Shown piece after piece: positions 22,977 through 30,699 of a stretch of DNA of 30,760 nt; within the stretch, counting starts at the first letter, position 1; every line of letters begins with the position of its first letter. This DNA is from Verrucomicrobia bacterium UBA1629 (lineage in GTDB: Bacteria > Verrucomicrobiota > Kiritimatiellia > RFP12 > UBA1067), in NCBI GenBank assembly GCA_002321305.1, contig DCMF01000028.1, forward strand, positions 1 to 30,760. The letters run 5' to 3'. The notes under the pieces were generated by a model, which saw nothing but the letters and a program-made list of their open reading frames with translations, was not told the origin of the DNA and did not search any database. The position numbers and the translations under genes are program-made.

Positions 22977-24605
22977 GTGGGTCCGTCTGTCCGTTGTCCT
23001 TTGTCGATTGTCCTCTCGCTCTCCGTCCCGGCATTCGCCGCCGTCGAGAGCGGCGACACGCTCCGGGCGGCGCAGATCGTCGCGGAACGGACGGCGTCGG
23101 AGGTCGCCGAGAAGGCGGTCACGGACGCCGTGAAGGCGGCGGCCGAGAAGGTCGCGCAGGAGACGGTCGATGCGGCGGTGAAGGCCGCCGTCGAGAAGGC
23201 CGCGAAGGACGCGGCGAGCGCGGCGGCCGCGAAGGAGGACGCCAAGGCCGAGAAGGAGCAGGCGAAGGCCGAGCGCAAGGAGACCCTGCGGCAGGTCGAG
23301 ACGCGCGTCTTCAAGCTCAACCACGCCTCCGCCGCCGAGGTCGCCGAGAGCTTCAACGCGATGTGGAGCGGCGACTTCGGCTCGGACTGGAAGGTGACGA
23401 AGATGGCCGTCGCGTTCCCGGAGCCGAACGTCGTCATGGTGACGGCGCCGCGCCTCATCCTTGACGCCTGCGAGAAGTCCGTCCGCGAGCTGGACGTCGA
23501 GGCCCAGCAGGTCTACATCGAGGCGCGTTTCGTCGAGCTCGGCAACACGGCCTCGCACAAGCTCGGCATCGACTGGTCGATGCTGGACGGCATGAAGGGC
23601 ACGCTCGGCATCAACGCCGGCTACAACGAGCGCAAGCTGAAAGGCGTCAGCACCTACAACAGCGCGGACAACAGCTACACGCTCTCCTCGTCGGCCGCGA
23701 ACACGGGCGCCCAGAGCGCCAACCTCTCGCACGTGAACGTGACGCTCGGCATGAGCGACCTGTACGTCGTCCTGCGCGCGCTGGAGGCGAGCGAGGACGC
23801 GCGGACGTTCTCGAACCCGAAGATCATCGTCTCGTCCGGCAAGAAGGCGACGGTGGACATGACGACGAAGTATCCGAACGTGACGGTTGCCGTCAAGCGC
23901 ACGATCAACGACTCGACGCAGTCGATCGACCTCGACATGAAGATGGCGTCCATTCCGGGCGAGGATTCGCTCATGTTCGCGAAGGAGGCGTTCTTCAGCT
24001 GGGGCATCTCGCTCGACGTCACGCCGCGCATCTCGACGAACGGGCTCATCAACGTGACGATCGTGCCGACGATCAGCTCGCTGGACACGAGCGTCGAGAG
24101 TTCCGGGTTCATCCAGTCCGCCGACTCGACCGGGACGTCCAGCAAGTACCCCGTCATCAACGTGCAGCGCCTGCTGACCGAGTTCAACATGGCAAGCGGC
24201 ATGACGGCGGTCATCGGCGGACTTTCGCGCACCGTCGAGCGCCAGGTCGACAGCGGCATCCCGTGGCTGCGCGACTGGTGGTGGATCGGCCCGCGCCTCT
24301 TCGGCTCCAAGCAGCGCATCAAGGAGCAGAAGGAGATCATCGTCTTCGTGACGGTGGGGCTGGTCGATCCCCGGAACATCGCGAAGGACGCGGGTCTGCC
24401 GAAGAACGCCGTCCTGGGCCGCCAGTACACGCAGGACATCCGCCGCGAGCCGGGCGACCGCCGCCGCCGCACCGAGGGCATCCAGTCGCTCGACCTCCGT
24501 CCGCTGGAGGAGCAGTACCGCGATCCGCGACGGACCAACCGCGTCCAGCGGGTCTTGCTGGACGACTACATGCCGTTCCGGCGCGAGGCGGAAGAGTACG
24601 ATTAG
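22977..24605 (+). CDS. Secretin (GspD/PilQ superfamily) with N-terminal coiled coil
   Basis: The 542-residue protein has a short signal peptide (about residues 1-22, ending SVPAFA), an Ala/Glu/Lys-rich helical stretch at about 25-105, a single short N1-like domain at about 107-165 (RVFKLNHASAAEVAESFN), and a secretin domain. Secretin features are VYIEARFVELGN, SNPKIIVSSGKKATVDM, GISLDVTPRISTNGLINVTI, TAVIGGLSRT, IPWLRDWWWIGPRLFG and KEIIVFVTVGLVDP. It should form an outer-membrane ring. The C-terminal 60 residues are Arg-rich. No other type II, type IV pilus or type III component is nearby. GTG 22977 is preceded by GGGAGG (22964-22969). The signal peptide is partly encoded by a 7-bp tandem repeat. 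Confidence 0.88.
   Translation: MGPSVRCPLSIVLSLSVPAFAAVESGDTLRAAQIVAERTASEVAEKAVTDAVKAAAEKVAQETVDAAVKAAVEKAAKDAASAAAAKEDAKAEKEQAKAERKETLRQVETRVFKLNHASAAEVAESFNAMWSGDFGSDWKVTKMAVAFPEPNVVMVTAPRLILDACEKSVRELDVEAQQVYIEARFVELGNTASHKLGIDWSMLDGMKGTLGINAGYNERKLKGVSTYNSADNSYTLSSSAANTGAQSANLSHVNVTLGMSDLYVVLRALEASEDARTFSNPKIIVSSGKKATVDMTTKYPNVTVAVKRTINDSTQSIDLDMKMASIPGEDSLMFAKEAFFSWGISLDVTPRISTNGLINVTIVPTISSLDTSVESSGFIQSADSTGTSSKYPVINVQRLLTEFNMASGMTAVIGGLSRTVERQVDSGIPWLRDWWWIGPRLFGSKQRIKEQKEIIVFVTVGLVDPRNIAKDAGLPKNAVLGRQYTQDIRREPGDRRRRTEGIQSLDLRPLEEQYRDPRRTNRVQRVLLDDYMPFRREAEEYD
22988..23015 (+). repeat. 7-bp tandem repeat TGTCCNT, 4 units, in the secretin signal-peptide coding region
   Basis: Units TGTCCGT (22988), TGTCCTT (22995), TGTCGAT (23002) and TGTCCTC (23009) are contiguous. 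They encode most of the residues around RCPLSIVLS, that is, the basic end and half the hydrophobic core of the signal peptide. Confidence 0.75.
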
Positions 24606-24652
24606 CCGATCGGCTGCCAACGGTGGAGAAGAGGAAGGATGAGAGGTAAGCG

Positions 24653-26083
24653 ATGAGGGTTGCGATTGTCTATCCGCCGCTGAAGAGCGAGAAGGGCGTG
24701 CCGCTCCTCACGCAGAACCGCCAGTTCCAGTGGTTCTCGCGTCCGACCTACATCTTCCCCGTCGTCCCCGCGACGGCGGCGACGATGCTGAAGAAGGCCG
24801 GCCACGACGTCCTCTTCCTCGACGGCATCGCGGCGGAGCTGACCGAAGAGGCGTTCGGCGCGCAGCTGGCCGCATTTCGTCCCGACCTCGTCGTCCTGGA
24901 GACGAAAACGCCCGTCGTCAAGCGGCACTGGCGGTGGATTGAGGCTCGCACAACGGACGGGGCCTCTGGCGGCCCCGAACCCTTGCCCAAGGAGGTGAAA
25001 TTCATTCTTGTCGGCGACCACGTGACGGCCTTGCCGCAGGAGTCGATCGAGAAGCCCGGCGTCTGGGCGGTCATCCCCGGCGGCGACTGGGACTACGGGC
25101 TCTTGGACTTCATTGCGGCGGGGGGTCCGCGCGGCGTCCAGCCGTTTGCGCTGCGCGACTCGCTGAAGGACGCGCCATGGATCGACCGCGACCTCGTCCA
25201 CTGGGAGCTGTACGCGAAGCGGAACGGCAACTTCCGCCGGACGCCCGGCACGTACATCATGTCCGGCCGCGACTGCTGGCACGGCAAGTGCACCTTCTGC
25301 AGCTGGACGACGCTCTATCCGAAATACCGCACGCGCGACCCGATCGATGTCGTGGACGAGATCGAGACGCTCGTCGCGAAGTACGGCGTGAAGGAGATCA
25401 TGGACGATTCGGGCTCGTTCCCGGTCGGCTCGTGGCTCACGACGTTCTGCGAGGAGATGATCCGGCGCGGGCTGCCGAAGAAGGTGCGGCTCGACTGCAA
25501 CATGCGCTTCGGGCGCCTGACGCTCGACGACTACCGGCTCATGCGCCGCGCGGGCTTCCAGTTCGTCCTCTTCGGCGTCGAGAGCGCGAACCAGGAGACG
25601 CTCGACCGCTTCTGCAAGGCGCTGAAGGTCGAGGACGTCGAGCGGGGCGCACGCTGGGCGACCGAGGCGGGGCTGGACGTCCACGTCACCTTCATGTTCG
25701 GACACGCCTGGGAAGGGCCGAAGGAAATCGCGAACACCGTCCGCCTCGCGCGGCGGCTGCTCGCGAAGGGCTGGGCGAAGACGCTCCAGTGCACGCTGAC
25801 GATTCCCTATCCGGGCACGCCGCTCTTCAAGGAGCTGGACGCGAACGGCGGCCTCCTCACGAAGGACTGGGACGAGTACGACATGCGGCGCGCGATCACG
25901 AAGACGCCGCTGGTTTCAGAGGACGAGATCAAGCGCGCGATCCGCGACGTCTATCGCGGCTTCCTCCAGCCGGGCGCGCTGTGGCATCGCCTCACCTCGA
26001 CGCGCACGCTGTTCGACTTCGGCTTCTACTATCGCGGCGTCCGCTCGCTGATCGGCCACCTGATTGATTTTAAGCCGGCGTGA
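24653..26083 (+). CDS. B12-binding-domain radical SAM protein
   Basis: The 476-residue protein has an N-terminal cobalamin-binding-like Rossmann domain (about 1-170: VAIVYPPL, LKKAGHDVLFLDG, ILVGDHVTALPQE) and a radical SAM TIM barrel from about 195. The cluster motif reads C208-x4-C213-x2-C216 (GRDCWHGKCTFCSW), one residue longer than the standard CxxxCxxC. Later motifs are MDDSGSFPVG, RLDCNMRFGRL, VLFGVESANQETLDRF and MFGHAWEGPKE, as in methylthiotransferase-like or hopanoid/Mg-cyclase-like families. Residues about 97-117 look inserted. AGAGGT at 24642-24647 precedes ATG 24653. Substrate unknown; lipid, cofactor or glycan modification are all possible. Confidence 0.85.
   Translation: MRVAIVYPPLKSEKGVPLLTQNRQFQWFSRPTYIFPVVPATAATMLKKAGHDVLFLDGIAAELTEEAFGAQLAAFRPDLVVLETKTPVVKRHWRWIEARTTDGASGGPEPLPKEVKFILVGDHVTALPQESIEKPGVWAVIPGGDWDYGLLDFIAAGGPRGVQPFALRDSLKDAPWIDRDLVHWELYAKRNGNFRRTPGTYIMSGRDCWHGKCTFCSWTTLYPKYRTRDPIDVVDEIETLVAKYGVKEIMDDSGSFPVGSWLTTFCEEMIRRGLPKKVRLDCNMRFGRLTLDDYRLMRRAGFQFVLFGVESANQETLDRFCKALKVEDVERGARWATEAGLDVHVTFMFGHAWEGPKEIANTVRLARRLLAKGWAKTLQCTLTIPYPGTPLFKELDANGGLLTKDWDEYDMRRAITKTPLVSEDEIKRAIRDVYRGFLQPGALWHRLTSTRTLFDFGFYYRGVRSLIGHLIDFKPA
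24959..24976. repeat. Inverted repeat GGGGCC-6-GGCCCC inside the radical SAM gene
   Basis: GGGGCC (24959-24964) and GGCCCC (24971-24976) flank TCTGGC. The element lies in a segment encoding EARTTDGASGGPEPLP, which is not expected between two conserved beta strands of the B12-binding domain. Confidence 0.5.
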
Positions 26084-26141
26084 ACCCATTCGCCTTTGGC
26101 CTCCGTTGTCACAGGGGGCGACTGTCGCCGACGTGTCGCAG
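26084..26141. other. Start of a 308-base gene-free stretch
   Basis: The gap 26084-26391 separates the radical SAM gene from the BspA-like gene. Its first part holds GGCGACTGTCGCC (26117-26129), a small palindrome without a T-tract. The rest holds a promoter and a leader listed separately. No tRNA or convincing small gene was seen. Confidence 0.5.
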
Positions 26142-26171
26142 TTGACAGGCGAATGAATTTTATGCTATCCT
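26142..26171 (+). promoter_or_regulatory. Promoter of the BspA-like surface protein gene
   Basis: A perfect -35 TTGACA (26142-26147) and a -10-like TATCCT (26166-26171) are separated by 18 bp. Transcription would start near 26178, leaving an unusually long leader of about 215 nt. Confidence 0.6.
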
Positions 26172-26180
26172 GTCCGCACA

Positions 26181-26358
26181 ATGAAATCCTTGGTTAGAGA
26201 GAGCTTGAGCATAACGTGCGCAGAAACGGCCCTGAGAGGCCGTTGGGTGCGTTCGCTCGGTTTCATCCCCACCCCCCATCTTTTAGCCAACGCACAGCAA
26301 GGCCCTGTCGACGGGCTGACTCGACCTCTGGTTAGAGGCCGCGTCGCCTTGCGTTTGC
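26181..26358 (+). ncRNA. Candidate structured leader RNA (riboswitch- or attenuator-like)
   Basis: Several perfect inverted repeats stand in order. AACGGCC/GGCCGTT at 26225-26231 and 26238-26244 have a 6-nt loop. GTGCGTT/AACGCAC at 26247-26253 and 26289-26295 enclose a 35-nt loop. GCAAGGC/GCCTTGC at 26297-26303 and 26346-26352 enclose a hairpin CCTCT/AGAGG (26325-26329, 26334-26338; loop GGTT). A GCCC/GGGC pair (26302-26305, 26313-26316) competes with the third stem, so alternative folds are possible. TGGTTAGAG occurs twice (26191, 26329). No known riboswitch consensus was recognised. The ribosome binding site (AAAGGA, 26379-26384) lies downstream of the structure. Confidence 0.5.
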
Positions 26359-26391
26359 CTGAATGACACACAAACAAGAAAGGAACCTGCC

Positions 26392-29300
26392 ATGAAAAAA
26401 CTCATGCTCCTCGTCTCCGCCTGCACGGCGTTCGTCGCGGTGGCCGCCGACACGTACAAATACGTCGCCAACGGCGACGGGACCTGCCGGCTTCTCCGGC
26501 TGACGAGCGCGGTGCCGCAGCACCTCGTGATCCCGGATGAATACGAAGGGCTGGCCGTGACGGCCCTCGGAGGTCCGGAAGATGCGGCGTACTACGCGGC
26601 GAATCCGAAGGACGAGGGGCTGACCTTCCTCGGCCTGAACATGGACAAGCTGCAGTTTGGCACGAAGCTGAAGAGCGTCGAGATCCCGGAGGGCGTGGAG
26701 GAAATCGGCCTCAACTGCTTTGCGATGGAAACGGCCCTGAGGGCGGTCGCCTTCCCGTCCACCCTGAAGAAGATCGGCGACTGGGCGTTCATGGGTTCGG
26801 GGCTTCTTGTTCTCGACTTCGGCAAGACGCAGCTCGAGTCGAGCGGCTTCCAGGCGTTTGGCGCGATGCCGAACCTCGTGCGGGCCGTCTTTCCGAAGAC
26901 GTTGGCGACGATGGGCGCGATGAGCTTCATCTGGAAGGACAACCTTTCCGTTGCGAAGAAGCTGAAGTACACGGCCATCAGGCCTTTGACAACCGTCTAC
27001 TTCATGGGCAAGACGCGTCCCGAAGTCCTCGCCGCGCCGTGGGACGGCGGGGACTCGTTCTGGGCGGAGGCCGGCATGGACAAGGTCTTCTCGACCTCGG
27101 ATGCGACCAGCCCGCTGGGGTCGGTGGCGGACCGCGTGAAGAATCCGCATGCGCTCGAAGGCGTGACGGTCTACGGGGCCGACATCCGCTGGAGCGGGAA
27201 TTGGCAGGGCGTTCCGTCGAAGAGCACCACCAAGGAATCCGTCCCCTCCGAGCCGGTCCTCGGCCCGTGGTACGGCTACGTGAACGATTCCGGGCGCATG
27301 GCGCTGGTTGCGGATGCGGAGGTCTATCTGGACGGCTTCATCGCGATTCCCGTCTACGGCCTTCGGGGCGCGCCCTATCCGAGCGACATCAGCGTCGAGG
27401 GCGACACGTTCGGCATGGGGCGCGCCGAGTTCATGTCGGACAGGTCGCTGTTTGACGAACTCCAGGTCGAATCGCAGTTCGATGCCTTTGTAGACGAGAC
27501 GATCTTCTACAATGACAAGACCTACCGCTGGGACAACGCGGCGGCGCAGAAGGCCCCGACCTTCGCGCCGGCGCGGGAACTCGCGCCCGACGTGTGGCCG
27601 GACTGGATGCCGTACAACGAGACGCATGAGGAGCCGCGCTGGTGGATCGTCGTGCGCGTCCCCGCCAAGCAGAGTGCCGCAGCGGCGAAGCAGTCGTTCA
27701 CGATTGCGCTGAATCCCGAGAAGTTCCCCAACGCCGCGCCGCTGAAGGTCGGTTTTACGCGCAGCAAGAGCCAGGCGGTCGTGACGTTCGACCTCGACGG
27801 GAAGGGCGAGGCGGAATCGGACGGCGGCGAACTCGTGCAGACGCTCACGAAGGGCGATTCCGGCGACGACATCGAGGAGCCGAACGTCACCGCCAACATG
27901 GGCTGGGAATTCATCGGCTGGAAGCCCGCGCTCCCGAAGACGGTCAAGGGAGACATGACGCTCAAGGCGCAGTACCGGGGGACCGTCCAGGTCAACGTGC
28001 GGCTGGATCCGGCGGCGGAGGCGGTGGGATGCAAGGTGACGGGCCTCCCGAAGGGCGACAAGCGGTACGCCCCGGGCGAGAAGGTCACGCTCAAGGCCGT
28101 GCCGGGCAAGGGGTGCCTGTTTGACCGCTGGAGCCTCTACACGTCGCTCGACTACGCCGAGGGAAGCAGACTCTTCCAGCCGGACGGCTTCGACCGCTTT
28201 ACGCCGGCGATCTCCTTCACCGTCCCGGAGGGATGCCGGAGCGTCTGGGCCTACGCGAGTTTTATGCCGGACTCCATCTATATCCAAGTCCTTTCGCCGT
28301 CCGTGGAGTGGAAGGCGGGGAGTCTGGGTAAGATCGACTTCGTCGTCTCGTCAGGCACGACGCCGTCCGTCAAGGTGACGGGACTGCCCGCCGGGCTTTC
28401 GTGCAACGCCAAGGAAGGGACGATTACGGGTGCGCCGAAGGCGCCGGGCGTCTACACGGTGACGATTTCGGCGACGAACGCCAACATCAAGGATCCGGTG
28501 AAGAAGACGCTGACGATCACGGTGCCGAACATCCGGAGCGACAAGATCGGCGGCATCACGTACGGCACGACGGACTACAACTACACGCTCGGTGCGGCGG
28601 TCGGCGGCCTCAGGCCGACGGCGGAGGCCGGCTACACGCTGAAGGTCTCGGGTCTGCCGCCGGGGCTGAAGTACGACACGAAGACGGGCGAAATCACGGG
28701 CGTTTCGACGAAGACGGGAACCTCGACCGTGACGATCACGGGCATGAAGCCCGGCGCGCCGAACGAGACGGCGACGATCACGCTCAACGTGCGCGCGATC
28801 TCCCCGCTTGCGGTCGGCACCTTCAACGGCAACTTGTGGAAGGTGGACGAAGATGGGGGATGCGACTGGTCGGAACCGATCGACGGCACGATCACGCTCA
28901 CGGCGACGGCGGCGGGCAAGCTGACCGCAAAGGCCGTGACGAAAGAGGGCACCTACTCCTTCTCGGCATCGGCGTGGGACAAGGTGGACGACGCCACCGG
29001 CAAGTACCGCGTGACGATGGCGACGAAGGCGGGCGACACCCTCGTGATCGTCGTCAATGCGCGTGAGGACGAGGAGCAGCCGTGCAACTGGGTGGACTAC
29101 CAGATCGAGGTTCCGGATTCGCCGACCTCGCCCGACAATGAGCTGAAGCTCGCCTCGGGCAAGACCTACAGGGTCCGCGCCCAGCGGAATCCCTTCGCGG
29201 GGGCGGATGCGTGGTATTTCGCGGTGGGTGAGCCAGATCCGGAGGATCCGGAAGGTTCCCGTCTGCTGTCCTATGTCGAGACCGCGGCAGAGGCCAACAT

Positions 29301-29547
29301 CACGGTGACGCTCAAGTCGGGCGGCACCGCGACGGTCGCGGGCAAGGTGGACGGCCTCTCCGTCAGCTTCTCCTCCGCCGTCGATTTCAGCGGCCTTGCT
29401 CGGTCTGGCGACACGCTGCGCGTGGGCGGCGCGATTCCCGTCACGGTGAACAAGGTGAAGAAGCTCGCCGTGGTGAATGTCTCGCTGTGGCCGTCGAAGT
29501 CCCATTCGGAACACCCCGACGGCGCGGGCTACATCATCATCAAGTAA
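26392..29547 (+). CDS. Large secreted BspA-like protein with Ig-like and InlB-type repeats
   Basis: The 1051-residue protein has a signal peptide (MKKLMLLVSACTAFVAVAA). BspA-type leucine-rich repeats follow at about 85-200 (LKSVEIPEGVEEIGLNCF, LKKIGDWAF pattern). An InlB B-repeat-like module lies at about 462-530 (FDLDGKGE ... GWEFIGWKP ... MTLKAQY), then a related divergent module to about 620. Two putative Ig (He_PIG) domains are at about 640-713 and 714-803, with GLPAGLSCNAKEGTITGAP and GLPPGLKYDTKTGEITGVS. A C-terminal beta domain begins GTFNGNLWK and is rich in TLTATAAGKLTAK-type strands. No sortase or PEP-CTERM anchor was seen. Such proteins usually act in adhesion. AAAGGA at 26379-26384 precedes the ATG. 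The long structured leader suggests post-transcriptional control. Confidence 0.85.
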   Translation: MKKLMLLVSACTAFVAVAADTYKYVANGDGTCRLLRLTSAVPQHLVIPDEYEGLAVTALGGPEDAAYYAANPKDEGLTFLGLNMDKLQFGTKLKSVEIPEGVEEIGLNCFAMETALRAVAFPSTLKKIGDWAFMGSGLLVLDFGKTQLESSGFQAFGAMPNLVRAVFPKTLATMGAMSFIWKDNLSVAKKLKYTAIRPLTTVYFMGKTRPEVLAAPWDGGDSFWAEAGMDKVFSTSDATSPLGSVADRVKNPHALEGVTVYGADIRWSGNWQGVPSKSTTKESVPSEPVLGPWYGYVNDSGRMALVADAEVYLDGFIAIPVYGLRGAPYPSDISVEGDTFGMGRAEFMSDRSLFDELQVESQFDAFVDETIFYNDKTYRWDNAAAQKAPTFAPARELAPDVWPDWMPYNETHEEPRWWIVVRVPAKQSAAAAKQSFTIALNPEKFPNAAPLKVGFTRSKSQAVVTFDLDGKGEAESDGGELVQTLTKGDSGDDIEEPNVTANMGWEFIGWKPALPKTVKGDMTLKAQYRGTVQVNVRLDPAAEAVGCKVTGLPKGDKRYAPGEKVTLKAVPGKGCLFDRWSLYTSLDYAEGSRLFQPDGFDRFTPAISFTVPEGCRSVWAYASFMPDSIYIQVLSPSVEWKAGSLGKIDFVVSSGTTPSVKVTGLPAGLSCNAKEGTITGAPKAPGVYTVTISATNANIKDPVKKTLTITVPNIRSDKIGGITYGTTDYNYTLGAAVGGLRPTAEAGYTLKVSGLPPGLKYDTKTGEITGVSTKTGTSTVTITGMKPGAPNETATITLNVRAISPLAVGTFNGNLWKVDEDGGCDWSEPIDGTITLTATAAGKLTAKAVTKEGTYSFSASAWDKVDDATGKYRVTMATKAGDTLVIVVNAREDEEQPCNWVDYQIEVPDSPTSPDNELKLASGKTYRVRAQRNPFAGADAWYFAVGEPDPEDPEGSRLLSYVETAAEANITVTLKSGGTATVAGKVDGLSVSFSSAVDFSGLARSGDTLRVGGAIPVTVNKVKKLAVVNVSLWPSKSHSEHPDGAGYIIIK

Positions 29548-29576
29548 ACGCCATTCGAGAACGAAAGAATGCCAAA

Positions 29577-30242
29577 ATGGTGATGAGGCTCTATCATGGC
29601 AGTCAAAACGCGGACGTCAAGCCCGTCTACGGGCTTGGCGACGCGCACCATGACTTTGGCAAGGACTTCTACCTGACGGACTCGCCGGCATTGGCCAGGG
29701 AATGGTCGGTCTATCGTCCGGAATCGCAGGATGGCTGGGTGCATGCCTTCGATTTGGATTTGGACGGGCTTGCGGTCATGGACTTCCGCGCTGAGGACAG
29801 CGTGTTTGCCTGGGTGGCCGAGCTGATGAAGCACCGTGATGCCGACGAATCCGCCGCTTATCGCCGACGGGCGCCGTTGTTCATCGAGAAGTACGGTGTT
29901 GAGACGGAGACAAGCGACGTTGTGATCGGATGGCGAGCGGACGCTTCCTATTTCTACATCGTCAAGGCATTCGTGCGCGGCGAGGTCGATGCCGATTGTC
30001 TGCCCGCCTTGCTGAAACTTGGCGGATTCGGCGTCCAGTACGTCCTCAAGTCGCCGAAGGCCTACGCGCATCTGCGGCCGTTGCCAGAACTTCGCCAGTC
30101 GGTGCGATTTGACGAACACCATGCGGCGTATGAAATGCGGGACGGCGCGGCGCGTACGAAAATGCGCGAGTTGATCGCCGATCCGTCGTTCAATCGTCTG
30201 GAACGGCTGTTCACGGATCTTGTTCGGGAGGTTCGCCGATGA
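29577..30242 (+). CDS. DUF3990 protein, ADP-ribosyltransferase-like toxin candidate
   Basis: The 221-residue protein begins MVMRLYHGS and continues with DFGKDFYLTDSPALAREWS, the start of the DUF3990 family. It then has DVVIGWRADASYFY and a closing GGFGVQYVLKSPKA. H7, Y32 and Q154 sit where HY[E/D/Q]-type ADP-ribosyltransferases have their triad; this is inference by motif. DUF3990 genes are often paired with small partner genes in toxin-antitoxin-like modules. Here the partner overlaps by ATGA (30239-30242). DNA is less GC-rich and codon use less biased than in the genes upstream, suggesting an accessory origin. ATG 29577 was chosen (AAAG-rich stretch 29561-29568 upstream); ATG 29583 is also possible. 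Confidence 0.7.
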   Translation: MVMRLYHGSQNADVKPVYGLGDAHHDFGKDFYLTDSPALAREWSVYRPESQDGWVHAFDLDLDGLAVMDFRAEDSVFAWVAELMKHRDADESAAYRRRAPLFIEKYGVETETSDVVIGWRADASYFYIVKAFVRGEVDADCLPALLKLGGFGVQYVLKSPKAYAHLRPLPELRQSVRFDEHHAAYEMRDGAARTKMRELIADPSFNRLERLFTDLVREVRR

Positions 30243-30679
30243 CGCACCCCTACGACGCATCCTATCTTCAGGAGATTGCGGAGACGCAGGGGGCGCTCTT
30301 CGAGCGTCTTCAGGACGTTGCGCCGACAGCGGACGGCGTTGACTTCATTCGCACCTACATGAAGAGCAGGACGCGCGCCTACATCGACAAGGGCGATGTC
30401 TACTTGGCAACTCTTGGCCCGATGGGCTTGATGGACTATTATCGCCGCGAGGAAGCGACGCCCGTGAAGCCGGGTAAGCCCCTGCGCGGCTTTGTTCCGA
30501 ACTGGATGGGGCAGTTCTATGCCCAATACCAGTGGCAGACGGGTCTGCAAAGCCGTGCGGTAGTCGAACAGGTGACGCCCGAATGGCTGGCGACCGCCTA
30601 TCAGGGTCTGCACGACCTCGACCTTTCCCTCGCCGTCACGAAAGTCTCGGCGGAAACGAACCGAAATTTGAGAAGTTGA
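30239..30679 (+). CDS. Partner of the DUF3990 protein, function unknown
   Basis: The 146-residue protein has no recognised family name. It reads FIRTYMKSRTRAYIDKGD near residues 36-53, then WMGQFYAQYQWQTGLQS near 89-105, and TAYQGLHDLDLSLAVTKV near 119-136. The order suggests a small helical domain. The ATGA overlap with the DUF3990 gene indicates translational coupling and a fixed stoichiometry, as expected for an antitoxin, chaperone or second subunit. It ends 20 nt before the next gene. It is slightly large for a classical antitoxin and has no visible DNA-binding motif, so a direct neutraliser or enzyme-type partner is more likely than a repressor. Confidence 0.6.
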   Translation: MTHPYDASYLQEIAETQGALFERLQDVAPTADGVDFIRTYMKSRTRAYIDKGDVYLATLGPMGLMDYYRREEATPVKPGKPLRGFVPNWMGQFYAQYQWQTGLQSRAVVEQVTPEWLATAYQGLHDLDLSLAVTKVSAETNRNLRS

Positions 30680-30699
30680 AACAGAAGGAGAAGAAACCC

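Noticed and set aside
26225..26244. CTGAGA in the first leader hairpin as a TPP riboswitch
   Set aside because: The rest of the TPP aptamer, including the conserved second arm, is absent and the downstream gene is not related to thiamine.
26181..26366. 61-codon open frame in the leader of the BspA-like gene
   Set aside because: It starts only a few bases after the predicted transcript start, has no ribosome binding site and no recognisable domain; the inverted repeats explain the region better. A leader peptide is not fully excluded.
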